Positions 55,959 through 64,000 of a stretch of 64,000 nt of DNA are shown in pieces. The notes under the pieces were generated by a model, which was not told the DNA's origin, ran no database searches, and saw only the letters and a program-made list of their open reading frames with translations. The position numbers and the translations under genes are program-made. The stretch comes from Cellulophaga sp. F20128 (GTDB lineage Bacteria; Bacteroidota; Bacteroidia; Flavobacteriales; Flavobacteriaceae). The stretch lies in assembly GCF_023015805.1 (NCBI RefSeq), contig NZ_JALKBA010000002.1, positions 372,001-436,000 of the forward strand, written 5' to 3'. The stretch's first letter is position 1; every line of letters begins with the position of its first letter.

Positions 55959-56962
55959 TGAAACGTAGAAAGTTTGTAAATCATATGGGATTTGGGGTCG
56001 CCGCAACTGTGGTGCCGCAAACCTTGATTTCGTTTAAGCCAAATAGGGATAAGAAAATAGCAAAGCCCTTAAAATTTGGTATAGTTTCGGATGTTCATAA
56101 AGATTTAATCCCGGATGCCGATGAAAGATTGGAAAAGTTTATCGCAACGGCAACAGCCCAAAAAGTAGACTTTATAATTCAATTGGGGGATTTTTGTTTT
56201 GCGGATCCTAAAAATTTAGATTTTCTAGGAATTTGGGAATCTTTTCAAGGCCCTAAGTTTCATGTATTGGGGAATCATGATATGGATAAAAATTCCAAAT
56301 CTGAAATGTTAGATTTTTGGGGCATGCCCAAAACCTATTATTCGTATGATTTTAATGGGGTTCACTTTATCGTATTAGATGCTAATTTTTTATATCAGGA
56401 TGGAAAGTTTGTAGATTATGAGCGCGCAAATTTTTATGTGAATGATAATGAGCGCACTTATATTAATGATGAACAAATAGCTTGGTTTAAGGGTGACCTT
56501 GAAGCAACAAAATTGCCAACGATAGTATTTTCGCATCAAAGTTTATGGCATTACCAATGGGGTATAAAGAATCGGTTAACGATTCAAAAGATTTTGGAAG
56601 CAAACGAATCAAAAATCATTTGCTGTATGAATGGCCATAATCATTTGGATTTTCATCACCAACAAAACGGTATAGATTATATTGAGGTTAATAGCATGTC
56701 TTATCAATGGATGTCTGAACCCTATACGTCTGCGGATCGGTTTCCGAAGCACTATTACAAAGAGTATGGCAATTTACCACATATCGCAGCCTACAAGGAT
56801 CCTTTGTATGCGGTTGCAACCATAGACCCTAAAGGTACTATGCAGATAGAAGGGGTTAAAAGTGAATGGCTTGCTCCCTCACCTTACGACATGGGAATGC
56901 CAAAGGGTATATATGGATCAGAATTCACGGCGGAAATGTCTAACTACAAATTAAAGTTTTGA
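55958..56962 (+). CDS. Tat-exported calcineurin-like metallophosphoesterase
   Basis: A 334-residue protein starting at ATG 55958, which shares an A with the mutarotase stop; the frame upstream merely overlaps that gene. The N-terminus MKRRKFVNHMGFGVAATVV has a twin-arginine signal. All five metallophosphoesterase motifs are present: VSDVHKDL, LGDFCF, LGNHDMD, FSHQSLW and NGHNHLD. It should be periplasmic, unlike its catabolic operon partners. The substrate is unknown; phosphate or sulfate-linked sugar debris is possible. The tight coupling suggests a steady link with fucose use. Confidence 0.82.
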   Translation: MKRRKFVNHMGFGVAATVVPQTLISFKPNRDKKIAKPLKFGIVSDVHKDLIPDADERLEKFIATATAQKVDFIIQLGDFCFADPKNLDFLGIWESFQGPKFHVLGNHDMDKNSKSEMLDFWGMPKTYYSYDFNGVHFIVLDANFLYQDGKFVDYERANFYVNDNERTYINDEQIAWFKGDLEATKLPTIVFSHQSLWHYQWGIKNRLTIQKILEANESKIICCMNGHNHLDFHHQQNGIDYIEVNSMSYQWMSEPYTSADRFPKHYYKEYGNLPHIAAYKDPLYAVATIDPKGTMQIEGVKSEWLAPSPYDMGMPKGIYGSEFTAEMSNYKLKF

Positions 56963-57006
56963 GGCTTTAAAAATTATTAAAATAATAGTTCAATTAAATA
57001 AGATTG

Positions 57007-58167
57007 ATGAGTAAAAAAGAGATTAAAATAGATACTAGGTATCCCTCAGTAGATGATTTACGTACTAGGGCTCAGCAACGGATTCCAAAATTTGCTTTCG
57101 AATATCTAGATGGTGGTTGTAACGAAGATGTGAATTTACATAAAAATACGGCGGAGATTAGGAAGGTAGAATTGTTGCCGAGCTATTTAAACAAGCATAC
57201 ACATTCTAATATGAAAACGGAATTGTTTGGTCATACCTATGATGCTCCATTTGGGATTGCTCCGGTGGGTTTACAAGGGTTAATGTGGCCAAATGCACCC
57301 GAAATATTGGCCAAAGCTGCGTTTGAACACAATGTGCCATTTATATTAAGCACGGTTACTACAACTAGTATTGAGCGTGCTGCAGAGATTACGGAAGGAA
57401 AATCATGGTTTCAACTGTACCATCCAACAGAAGATAGAGTAAGAGATGACATAATTAATAGAGCAGCCGCTGCAGAATGCCCTGTACTTGTAATTTTGTG
57501 TGATGTTCCTACCTTCGGTTTCCGACCAAGGGATATAAGAAATGGATTGGCTATGCCACCAAAAATGTCTGTTAAAAACATTCTGCAAGTCTTGGGGAAA
57601 CCAAATTGGGCTATGCAAACTTTAAAACACGGTCAGCCTAATTTTGAAACCTTAAAACCATACATGCCTAAGGGCTTAGATTTGGCGCAATTGGGTAAAT
57701 TTATGGATGCTACCTTTTCAGGCCGATTGAATGAGGAAAAGATAAAGCCAATTCGCGATATGTGGAAAGGTAAATTAGTTTTAAAAGGAGTGGCAAATGA
57801 AGCGGATGTAGACAAGGCCTTAAAATTAGGGATAGATGGCGTTATTGTTTCCAATCATGGCGGAAGGCAGTTAGATGCTGGTGAATCTACCATTGCGCCT
57901 TTAACTAGAATCGCAAAGAAGTATGGCAAGGAGCTTACGGTTATGATGGATAGTGGCTTGCGTTCTGGTCCGGATATTGCAAGAACCTTGGCAAAAGGCG
58001 CTCAATTTACATTCATGGGACGTTCTTTTATGTACGGAGTTGCAGCCTTAGGAGCAAAAGGAGGAGACCATACTATATCATTATTAAAAACAGAATTACA
58101 ACAGGTTATGGAGCAAATTTGTTGTGAAGAAGTAGCAGATTTTCCAAATCATCTGATTGTAAAATAA
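57007..58167 (+). CDS. lldD: FMN-dependent L-lactate dehydrogenase (alpha-hydroxy-acid oxidase family)
   Basis: A 386-residue enzyme, normal LldD length. Marks of the FMN family are the N-terminal RIPKFAFEYLDGGCNED, APFGIAPVGLQGLMWP, WFQLYHP, and the active-site VSNHGGRQLDAGEST holding the catalytic His-Arg, then MMDSGLRSGPDIA and FMGRSFMYG. I use ATG 57007 instead of the TTG one codon before. It would oxidise the L-lactate made by the diketo-deoxy-fuconate hydrolase to pyruvate, completing the route. It closes the operon and is followed by a terminator 62 bp later. Confidence 0.88.
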   Translation: MSKKEIKIDTRYPSVDDLRTRAQQRIPKFAFEYLDGGCNEDVNLHKNTAEIRKVELLPSYLNKHTHSNMKTELFGHTYDAPFGIAPVGLQGLMWPNAPEILAKAAFEHNVPFILSTVTTTSIERAAEITEGKSWFQLYHPTEDRVRDDIINRAAAAECPVLVILCDVPTFGFRPRDIRNGLAMPPKMSVKNILQVLGKPNWAMQTLKHGQPNFETLKPYMPKGLDLAQLGKFMDATFSGRLNEEKIKPIRDMWKGKLVLKGVANEADVDKALKLGIDGVIVSNHGGRQLDAGESTIAPLTRIAKKYGKELTVMMDSGLRSGPDIARTLAKGAQFTFMGRSFMYGVAALGAKGGDHTISLLKTELQQVMEQICCEEVADFPNHLIVK

Positions 58168-58229
58168 ACTACAGATCAACCTAAATTTATAACGGAATAA
58201 AAGGCGTATTTGCGCCAGAAGGTATACTC

Positions 58230-58280
58230 AAAATGCTGGGAGAGAAGAACTTTGTGTTCTGCTTTACCAGCATTTTTTTT
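58230..58280 (+). terminator. rho-independent terminator of the fucose operon
   Basis: AAAATGCTGG at 58230-58239 pairs with CCAGCATTTT at 58267-58276, with an inner AGAAC/GTTCT stem, and a T-run extends to 58280. It lies 62 bp after the lactate dehydrogenase stop. Confidence 0.88.
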
Positions 58281-58392
58281 ATAGGGGTTGCATGGATTCT
58301 TAAACCTTTAGACCAGCTGTTTGGGGTTTAAATTTCACTTTTGAAATTCTACATGGATAAGGTATATGTCTTATAAAAACAATAGAATGTAG

Positions 58393-58454
58393 GTCCTACT
58401 AAGCATTAGGACAGATTTAATTAAAATAAAATGTCTTAGGAAATCACTTGGGTC
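58393..58454. promoter_or_regulatory. paired palindromic operator upstream of the NPCBM hydrolase gene (40-bp period)
   Basis: Site 1 (58393-58412) is GTCCTACT-AAGC-ATTAGGAC. Site 2 (58433-58454) is GTCTTA-N10-TGGGTC. The starts are exactly 40 bp apart with a 20-bp spacer, the same as upstream of susC, and a TAANNTNN box lies at the same offset after site 2 in both. The start codon is 70 bp downstream. Confidence 0.7.
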
Positions 58455-58524
58455 GTCAGCTCCCTAATTTTCATATAATTTTAGAGCAACATAAAGAAAG
58501 TCTAATTCTAATTACATTAAAAAA

Positions 58525-61341
58525 ATGACCGTATTAAAAAAATCAATTTACCTTTTGTTCTGTATGCTAACTACTTTATCGTATGGTCAGCAAGGTACTT
58601 TAGATCAGTTAAATATATCTGATTTAGATATGAGTAAAATTGAACAACCTTGGTGGACTGCACAAAAAAACAGAGCAATTACAGGAGAAAAAATAAGTAT
58701 TTCTGGAAATGGATATACGCATGGTATTGGAACTATTTCTAGAAGTAAGCTATTCATTTTCTTAGATGGAAAATCGAATACATTTACGGCTGAAGTCGGA
58801 ATACAAGATCCCGAAGTCAAAACAGGACCTTTTAAGTTCAATGCATTAGGGGATGGCACTAAATTATTCTATCAAGAAAATAGTAAAGGAAAAACATTTG
58901 TTGGTATTGCTAATACAGAAACTTCCATTCAAAAAGGTTCTGTTATATTTATAATTAAAGGAGACGACAAAACCCTTTGGAAAAGCAAAAAAATAAAAGG
59001 AGGAGAACAAGCTATTCCACTAAATATTTCAGTTAAAGGAATAAAAGTTTTAGAACTTATAGTTGAGGATACTGGAGATGGAGTGTCTGGTGATCATGCT
59101 GTTTGGGCAAATGCAAAATTAGTATTTAATGGGTATAAACCACAAATAGTGGATGGCAACTATTTCAACCGAATGGAGATTGCTGATAACGTCTTTAACT
59201 CTACATTGGAACCATTAATTAAAACATTACCAAAACTGACTGCGCAATATGTGGATGGTGTGCAAAAAGATTGGCTTATAGAAAAGAGCACATTACCATC
59301 TTTGGTGTTTAAAAGCGATAATGGTAAAGAAATTACCATTTCCAATGGCTTGGTTAGTAGAACCTTTAGAGTAACCCCAAATTGTGCTACAGTTGATTTT
59401 AAAAATTTAGTAACAGGAGAATCCCTTTTACGTGGGGTTAGTTCTGAAGCAATGGTGCAAATTGATGGCATAGAATATAATGTTGGTGGATTAGATGGAC
59501 AAGTGGAATATGGTTATCTGAAAAAAGAATGGCTAGAACAAATGTGGAGTCCTAAAAATTCATTTCAAGTTGAAAACTTTAGAATAGAAGATATAAAGCC
59601 ACGTATCAATTGGAAAAACAAGAGATGGGCATTAGAGAAAAAGGAGGATATAAAGGGAAAAGAACTAATTTTTGAATACAAACACATCGACCTACAAGAT
59701 GTAAAAGTAGAAGTGCATTATGAAATTTATGATGGGATACCATTAATAAGTAAATGGATTACTATAGAAAATAATAGTTCCAAAGAAATTATCTTGAATA
59801 ATTTTAAGAGCGAAATTTTAGCCACCATTGAGCCAGAAAGTGCTGTTGAACGAGGAGAGACGGGCTGGGAATTACCAAATATTCATATTGAAAGTGATTT
59901 TGCATTTCACGCCATGTCCTTTAAAGGATCCAATCAAGTAGTTCATTGGGAAAAGGACCCGCGCTATACTTCGCAAACAAATTACCCGCTTTTAATGCCT
60001 TGCCTGTTGGAGTGCAAACTGCCAATAGGACCAAATGAAACAATAGAGAAAGGAAGTGATTTTGAGTCTTTCCGTATTTGGGAAATGCCATTTGATAACC
60101 ATGATAAGCAAAGAAAAGGATTGGCAACAAATAGATTTTATAATCTAGTAGCCCCATGGACAAGCGAAAATCCACTGTTTTTACATTTGACAACAACTGA
60201 TGAAAGCAAGGTTAAGGCTGCGATAGATCAATGTGTAGATACCGGTTATGAAATGGTGATTCTCAGTTTTGGAAGTGGTCTTAATATGGAGGATGTTTCT
60301 GAAAAAAATATTGCAAAATTTAAAGGGTTGGCAGATTATGCTCACTCAAAAGGAATTGAATTAGGAGGTTATTCCTTATTGTCAAGTAGATGGATAAGTG
60401 ACGAAGTAGATGTTATTAACCCCGAAACTGGAAAAAGGGGAGGTGTTATTCATGGTAGTTCTCCTTGCTTAAACAGTCAATGGGGGATAGATTATTTTCA
60501 AAAACTAAAAGTTTTCTTTGAAAAAACTGGTTTTGATTTATTAGAGCACGATGGCTCTTACCCTGGTCAATTATGTGCATCAACTACACATGTAGGACAT
60601 AAAAACGTAGAAGATTCGCAATGGAAGGCTTGGAAAAGAATTTCAAACTTTTATAAATGGTGCAACGAACAAGGAATCTCATTAAATATTCCAGATTGGT
60701 ATTATTTAAATGGAAGTACAAAAAATGGAATAGGTTATAGAGAAGTAAACTGGTCTTTACCAAGAGAACGGCAATTGGTATTAGGGCGACAGAATATTTT
60801 TGATGGCACATGGGATAGAACCCCAAGTATGAGTTGGACTTTTGTGCCGTTAACACAATATCATGGGGGTGGTGCAGCAGCTACCATAGAGCCTTTAAAT
60901 GATCATTTAGATGCCTATGAAGCCCATATGATTCAAAATTACGGCTCTGGGGTACAAGCGTGTTATAGGGGGCCTCGATTATATGATACGGAAAGGACCA
61001 AAAATGCAGTAATTGATATTGTTGAATGGTATAATACATATAGAAATATATTAAACTCACCCATTGTTCATCTTAAAAGAGCCAATGGTAGAGAAATTGA
61101 TGGCATTATGCATGTAAATCCAGAATTGAAAGAGAAAGGCTTTGTGCAATTTTTCAATCCAACAGATGCAACTATTAAAAAATCAATCAAGATTCCTTTG
61201 TATTATACAGGGTTGAAAACCACAGCAAAGGTAAGAGAACAAGAAGGAAGCTCAAAGATATACACCCTAGATAGAGGCTATAATATAGCAATGGAAATTG
61301 AAGTGCCAGCCAACAGTAATACTTGGTTTGTAATTGAGTAA
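58525..61341 (+). CDS. NPCBM-domain glycoside-hydrolase-like protein (clan GH-D-like barrel)
   Basis: A 938-residue secreted protein (signal peptide MTVLKKSIYLLFCMLTTLSYG). Residues about 26-202 form an NPCBM galactose-binding-like module (GYTHGIGTISRSKLFIFLDG, HAVWANAKLVFNG). A beta-supersandwich (about 280-520) precedes a barrel with GYEMVILSFGSGLN, KGIELGGYSLLSSR and FDLLEHDGSYPG, where Asp676 is the likely nucleophile. The C-terminal beta-domain runs from about 860. The layout resembles alpha-galactosidase-like proteins, but motifs differ from the GH36-like gene at 48 kb and I cannot name a family. It shares its operator pattern with susC, so it is likely co-induced with glycan import. 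Confidence 0.7.
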   Translation: MTVLKKSIYLLFCMLTTLSYGQQGTLDQLNISDLDMSKIEQPWWTAQKNRAITGEKISISGNGYTHGIGTISRSKLFIFLDGKSNTFTAEVGIQDPEVKTGPFKFNALGDGTKLFYQENSKGKTFVGIANTETSIQKGSVIFIIKGDDKTLWKSKKIKGGEQAIPLNISVKGIKVLELIVEDTGDGVSGDHAVWANAKLVFNGYKPQIVDGNYFNRMEIADNVFNSTLEPLIKTLPKLTAQYVDGVQKDWLIEKSTLPSLVFKSDNGKEITISNGLVSRTFRVTPNCATVDFKNLVTGESLLRGVSSEAMVQIDGIEYNVGGLDGQVEYGYLKKEWLEQMWSPKNSFQVENFRIEDIKPRINWKNKRWALEKKEDIKGKELIFEYKHIDLQDVKVEVHYEIYDGIPLISKWITIENNSSKEIILNNFKSEILATIEPESAVERGETGWELPNIHIESDFAFHAMSFKGSNQVVHWEKDPRYTSQTNYPLLMPCLLECKLPIGPNETIEKGSDFESFRIWEMPFDNHDKQRKGLATNRFYNLVAPWTSENPLFLHLTTTDESKVKAAIDQCVDTGYEMVILSFGSGLNMEDVSEKNIAKFKGLADYAHSKGIELGGYSLLSSRWISDEVDVINPETGKRGGVIHGSSPCLNSQWGIDYFQKLKVFFEKTGFDLLEHDGSYPGQLCASTTHVGHKNVEDSQWKAWKRISNFYKWCNEQGISLNIPDWYYLNGSTKNGIGYREVNWSLPRERQLVLGRQNIFDGTWDRTPSMSWTFVPLTQYHGGGAAATIEPLNDHLDAYEAHMIQNYGSGVQACYRGPRLYDTERTKNAVIDIVEWYNTYRNILNSPIVHLKRANGREIDGIMHVNPELKEKGFVQFFNPTDATIKKSIKIPLYYTGLKTTAKVREQEGSSKIYTLDRGYNIAMEIEVPANSNTWFVIE

Positions 61342-61364
61342 TACTAGTGATAAATAGCGTGTTA

Positions 61365-62828
61365 ATGAAACTAAATGGTGTATTGCCTTTTTATCTTGTT
61401 TTACTTTGTATAAGTAGCACATGTATTGGACAAATAAATAATGGAGATAAGTTGCCCCAGGAAGTAAAATGGATGTATGATGAAGCCCAATGGGGTATAA
61501 GTCATCATTATTTGGCAGGAGGAGAGCTAGATAAAGCATATTACGACATTCGAAGTTTTGAACAATGGGATTATTATACGGCCAATTTTGATGTAAATGC
61601 CTATGCCGATTTGGTTAAAAAATTGGGGGTCGGGTATGTGATATTTACAATAACTCAAAATAGAGGATACCTTGCAACAACGAGTAAAATTTACGACTTA
61701 AACTCTCCTCCTTGTCCGCCCAAAACCCCCGATTGTAAAAATCAAGAAGGTACTTTAAGGGCTGATTATACGCCAAATAGAGATTTACTAGGAGATTTAG
61801 CAATGGCTTTAAGTACAAAAGGAGTTAGAGTGATAGCCTACCTCCCTTCGCATATGGGTGATCGTTGGACAGGGAGGCAAATTTCGCCCCCGGCATACCC
61901 AGATTGGTGGATCAATGATTTTATTGGAGAATTATCAAAAAAGTGGGGAGATACTGTTGCTGGTTGGTGGTTTGATGGGTATTGGAATATTAGTAAAGTG
62001 GAGCAAGCAAATGATTATCCCATTGCAACGAAAATATGGAATGCCGTTAGGAGTGGAAATCCAAATGCCATAATGGCCTTAAATACAGGGCTAGGAAGTG
62101 AGGTGTTTACGAGTCCGGACAAATACAGTCAGTATTCGGCAGGAGAAGCTAATGAACTACCACCATTGCCAACAGTTAGAGCTTCTAAAGGAAAAGGAGA
62201 AAAATTTACTCAATATGTAGGTTGGTCTTTTTTGTCAGAACTAGATCCTCTTTTTGCGGGATGGGGAGAGGTCGATAGAAATTTGCGATTTAAAGATGAA
62301 GACGTGGCAAATCACACGGTAAAAGCAAGAGAAAATGGCGGGGTATCTACTTGGGATGTTGCCATTAACCCCAATGGAAAATGGCCTTTGGCAAAAATAA
62401 AACAAATTCAAGTAATCGGCAATGCAACAGGAACAACAGCTGATACCACTTATTCAAGTTTACAGCTTGTGAATGATACTGATCCAGAAATAAACTATTC
62501 AGGTAATTGGAAGTATTCGGAAGACAGAAAAACAGGAGCATTTGAACAAGACGTACATTATACATCTAAAAGTGGTGATTCTTTTAGTTATTCTTTTGAA
62601 GGTACAAGTATTGTATTTGCAACCTCAAAAGCAGATGACCAAGGTGACATTGAATTATTCCTAGACAATAACTCGCTCGGTATTTTTTCAACCCATGATG
62701 CCTATAAAAGACAGGTACAAGAAATCATTTATGAAAACCACAATTTAGCATCAGGGAGACATACTTTAAAAGGGGTAAAAAGGTCAGGTAACTTTATGCT
62801 TGTTGATGTACTCGGAATTAAAAATTAA
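61365..62828 (+). CDS. divergent GH29-like alpha-L-fucosidase with C-terminal beta-sandwich
   Basis: 487 residues. I start at ATG 61365, where the signal peptide begins (MKLNGVLPFYLVLLCIS), rather than the GTG at 61347. Barrel features are KWMYDEAQWGISHHYLAGG, VGYVIFTITQNRGYLATTS, VRVIAYLPSHMG and the nucleophile-like Asp204 in GWWFDGYW. The GH29 phrases FIHWG and KHHDGF are replaced by GISHHYL and TQNRGYL, so the subfamily is remote and the activity uncertain. Residues about 375-487 form a separate beta-sandwich (YTSKSGDSFSYSFEGTSIVF, GDIELFLDNN), probably a glycan-binding module. It follows the NPCBM protein by 23 bp and precedes an esterase by 11 bp. Confidence 0.72.
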   Translation: MKLNGVLPFYLVLLCISSTCIGQINNGDKLPQEVKWMYDEAQWGISHHYLAGGELDKAYYDIRSFEQWDYYTANFDVNAYADLVKKLGVGYVIFTITQNRGYLATTSKIYDLNSPPCPPKTPDCKNQEGTLRADYTPNRDLLGDLAMALSTKGVRVIAYLPSHMGDRWTGRQISPPAYPDWWINDFIGELSKKWGDTVAGWWFDGYWNISKVEQANDYPIATKIWNAVRSGNPNAIMALNTGLGSEVFTSPDKYSQYSAGEANELPPLPTVRASKGKGEKFTQYVGWSFLSELDPLFAGWGEVDRNLRFKDEDVANHTVKARENGGVSTWDVAINPNGKWPLAKIKQIQVIGNATGTTADTTYSSLQLVNDTDPEINYSGNWKYSEDRKTGAFEQDVHYTSKSGDSFSYSFEGTSIVFATSKADDQGDIELFLDNNSLGIFSTHDAYKRQVQEIIYENHNLASGRHTLKGVKRSGNFMLVDVLGIKN

Positions 62829-62839
62829 AACCAATTTTT

Positions 62840-63637
62840 ATGAAAAATTTAAATTTACTTGCACTTAGTTTGTGTCTTTGCATTCTTATAGGTTGCTCAA
62901 AAGAAAAGGAAGAAACTCATATTTTTATTTTAATGGGGCAGTCTAATATGGCGGGTTATGGAGAGCTCTTACCTAAAGACACAATCCCGGTTGATAAAGT
63001 TTTTTTAATTCCCACTAAGGCAAAAGAGCCATACATATGGCAAGCAGCAGCACACCCTTTACACAACCGATTAACCTCTGATCGTTTTGGCTTAGGTCTT
63101 CCCTTTGCTAAGGCATATTTAAGAAAGCATCCTAATGTTACTATAAAATTAATTCCGGCCGCTTGGGGAGGTGCTGCTATAGATGATTTAAACAGAGGAA
63201 CTGATACCTATAATGACGCCATAAAGAAGGCGTTATTTGCCCAAAACAAGGGTGAGATAAAAGGGGTCTTATGGCATCAAGGAGAGTCGGATACAGTTAC
63301 CGAAGAATTAGCAAATACCTACGAAACAAAGCTTCATCAATTAATAAATGATATACGCACCGATTTAAACCTTGCAGAGCTTCCGTTTGTTGTTGGGAAT
63401 TTGGCTGAATTTTATGGTACAGGAAAAGACCATAATTCTACAGAAAGGGTAAAAAAAATAAACCAAGTGAAAAATGCCTTAAAAAACCTTCCTTCTAAAG
63501 TTAAGTATACTGGGTTTGCTGAGAGTAGTGATTGTAAATCTATTGATCAACATATGGTTCATTTTGATAGGGAATCTTATATAATACTAGGTAAAAGGTA
63601 TGCTCAAGAAATGGACAATGTATTAAATACGAAATAA
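62840..63637 (+). CDS. SASA-domain carbohydrate acetylesterase lipoprotein
   Basis: A 265-residue lipoprotein (lipobox LIGC, Cys19). The SGNH nucleophile is Ser35 in IFILMGQSNMAGYGEL. Block III-like AAWGGAAIDDL and GVLWHQGESD follow, with a C-terminal His near DQHMVHFD. This small SASA type removes acetyl groups from polysaccharides and differs from the larger acetylesterase at 22.1 kb, which has an extra N-terminal domain. It lies 11 bp after the GH29-like gene and 49 bp before the partial DUF2961 gene. The presence of two esterases suggests an acetylated substrate. Confidence 0.83.
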   Translation: MKNLNLLALSLCLCILIGCSKEKEETHIFILMGQSNMAGYGELLPKDTIPVDKVFLIPTKAKEPYIWQAAAHPLHNRLTSDRFGLGLPFAKAYLRKHPNVTIKLIPAAWGGAAIDDLNRGTDTYNDAIKKALFAQNKGEIKGVLWHQGESDTVTEELANTYETKLHQLINDIRTDLNLAELPFVVGNLAEFYGTGKDHNSTERVKKINQVKNALKNLPSKVKYTGFAESSDCKSIDQHMVHFDRESYIILGKRYAQEMDNVLNTK

Positions 63638-63686
63638 ATTTTTACCCGAAAATCAACAAAAACTATAAAGGTATAACAATAAGAAA

Positions 63687-64000
63687 ATGACAAAACAGAA
63701 AAACAGCAATCGAAAGTTAAAATTTTTTGGTTTCACCTTGGCCATACTTTTGGTTATTTCCTCTTGTAGGGAGCCTAAGGAGAATAGAAACAATAGTAAG
63801 GAAGTTACTATGGAAGGTTTGTTAAAAGAGATGATTGATCGAGATCAAATCACAAACTTTCCTGAAAACAATTATCAGTTGTTACAAGCAAGTAGTTATA
63901 ATAGAGCGTCTGTTTCTCCAGAGAAACCGGGTTGGTTTGCAGATAGTGATGGAGAATCTTTTATTCGGGTTGAAGAGAACAATGGAAAAAAAGAATGGGT
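63687..64000 (+). CDS. DUF2961/GH172-family protein, N-terminal part (runs off the window)
   Basis: The first 104 codons of a lipoprotein (lipobox ISSC, Cys27). After a charged start (MTKQKNSNRKLK) and a hydrophobic stretch, the mature part reads LLKEMIDRDQITNFPE, QASSYNRASVSPEKPGWFAD, and FIRVEENNGKKEWV, the typical N-terminus of DUF2961 proteins, now GH172. That family contains alpha-D-fructo- and arabino-furanosidase activities and has many members in marine polysaccharide loci. The catalytic region lies outside the window. It continues the operon that begins at 58.5 kb. Confidence 0.85.
   Translation, partial: MTKQKNSNRKLKFFGFTLAILLVISSCREPKENRNNSKEVTMEGLLKEMIDRDQITNFPENNYQLLQASSYNRASVSPEKPGWFADSDGESFIRVEENNGKKEW

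Larger units (their letters stand above)
58168..58524. other. intergenic region (357 bp)
   Basis: It holds the operon terminator (58230-58280), the paired GTCYTA palindromes (58393-58454) and a TAATTTTA box at 58476-58483 that could be the -7 element, leaving a leader of about 35 bases. A short GGCG/CGCC stem lies at 58203-58216. No gene is seen. Confidence 0.6.

Noticed and set aside
1-64000. CRISPR arrays, tRNA/rRNA genes, complete insertion sequences, prophage
   Set aside because: No regular spaced repeats, cloverleaf-like sequences, transposase or phage genes were found.

Overview
The window is AT-rich, has SusC/SusD-type uptake genes, many lipoprotein signal peptides and Bacteroidota-style promoters (TAnnTTTG). 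It most likely comes from a marine Flavobacteriia-type bacterium. Nearly all of it is one large polysaccharide utilization locus (PUL) for a sulfated, fucose-rich polysaccharide such as fucoidan or a fucogalactan. The substrate is inferred from gene content, not shown directly. Every gene is on the + strand except one GH95-like gene and a possible gene start at the left edge.

Layout. 0.2-5.6 kb: a GH20-like lipoprotein, a SulP anion transporter and a persulfide-dioxygenase/rhodanese protein. 5.6-7.9 kb: the minus-strand GH95-like enzyme. 8.3-11.4 kb: an AraC regulator, then L-fuconate dehydratase and a keto-deoxy-fuconate dehydrogenase. 11.5-32.1 kb: the hydrolase block, with GH29, a GH141-like beta-helix protein, four S1 sulfatases, a diketo-deoxy-fuconate hydrolase, an acetylesterase, GH95, a second GH29, an NPP-like phosphodiesterase and a beta-propeller/GH29 fusion. 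32.7-41.2 kb: a propeller-AraC membrane regulator and the SusC/SusD pair. 41.4-48.1 kb: two tandem VCBS/ASPIC proteins. 48.3-52.8 kb: a GH36-like enzyme and an unassigned hydrolase-like protein. 53.5-58.2 kb: a fucose catabolic operon (fucose dehydrogenase, FucP, mutarotase, metallophosphoesterase, lactate dehydrogenase). 58.5-64 kb: an NPCBM-GH-like protein, a GH29-like protein, a SASA esterase and the start of a DUF2961/GH172 protein.

How the parts fit. Sulfatases, esterases and exo-fucosidases would strip the polymer outside the cell and in the periplasm. SusCD would import oligomers and FucP would import fucose. The non-phosphorylating route would then convert L-fucose to pyruvate and L-lactate, and the lactate dehydrogenase would convert the lactate to pyruvate. 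Fuconolactonase and the sulfatase-maturing enzyme are not in the window.

Most unusual observations: (i) a pair of GTCYTA palindromes exactly 40 bp apart upstream of susC, repeated with the same geometry upstream of the 58.5 kb gene; (ii) a shared TTGGTA-N6-TACC site at the AraC gene and the fucD promoter; (iii) a decayed copy of the GH141-like C-terminus between the tandem sulfatases, a scar of a larger duplication; (iv) several hydrolases with altered or unassigned active sites.
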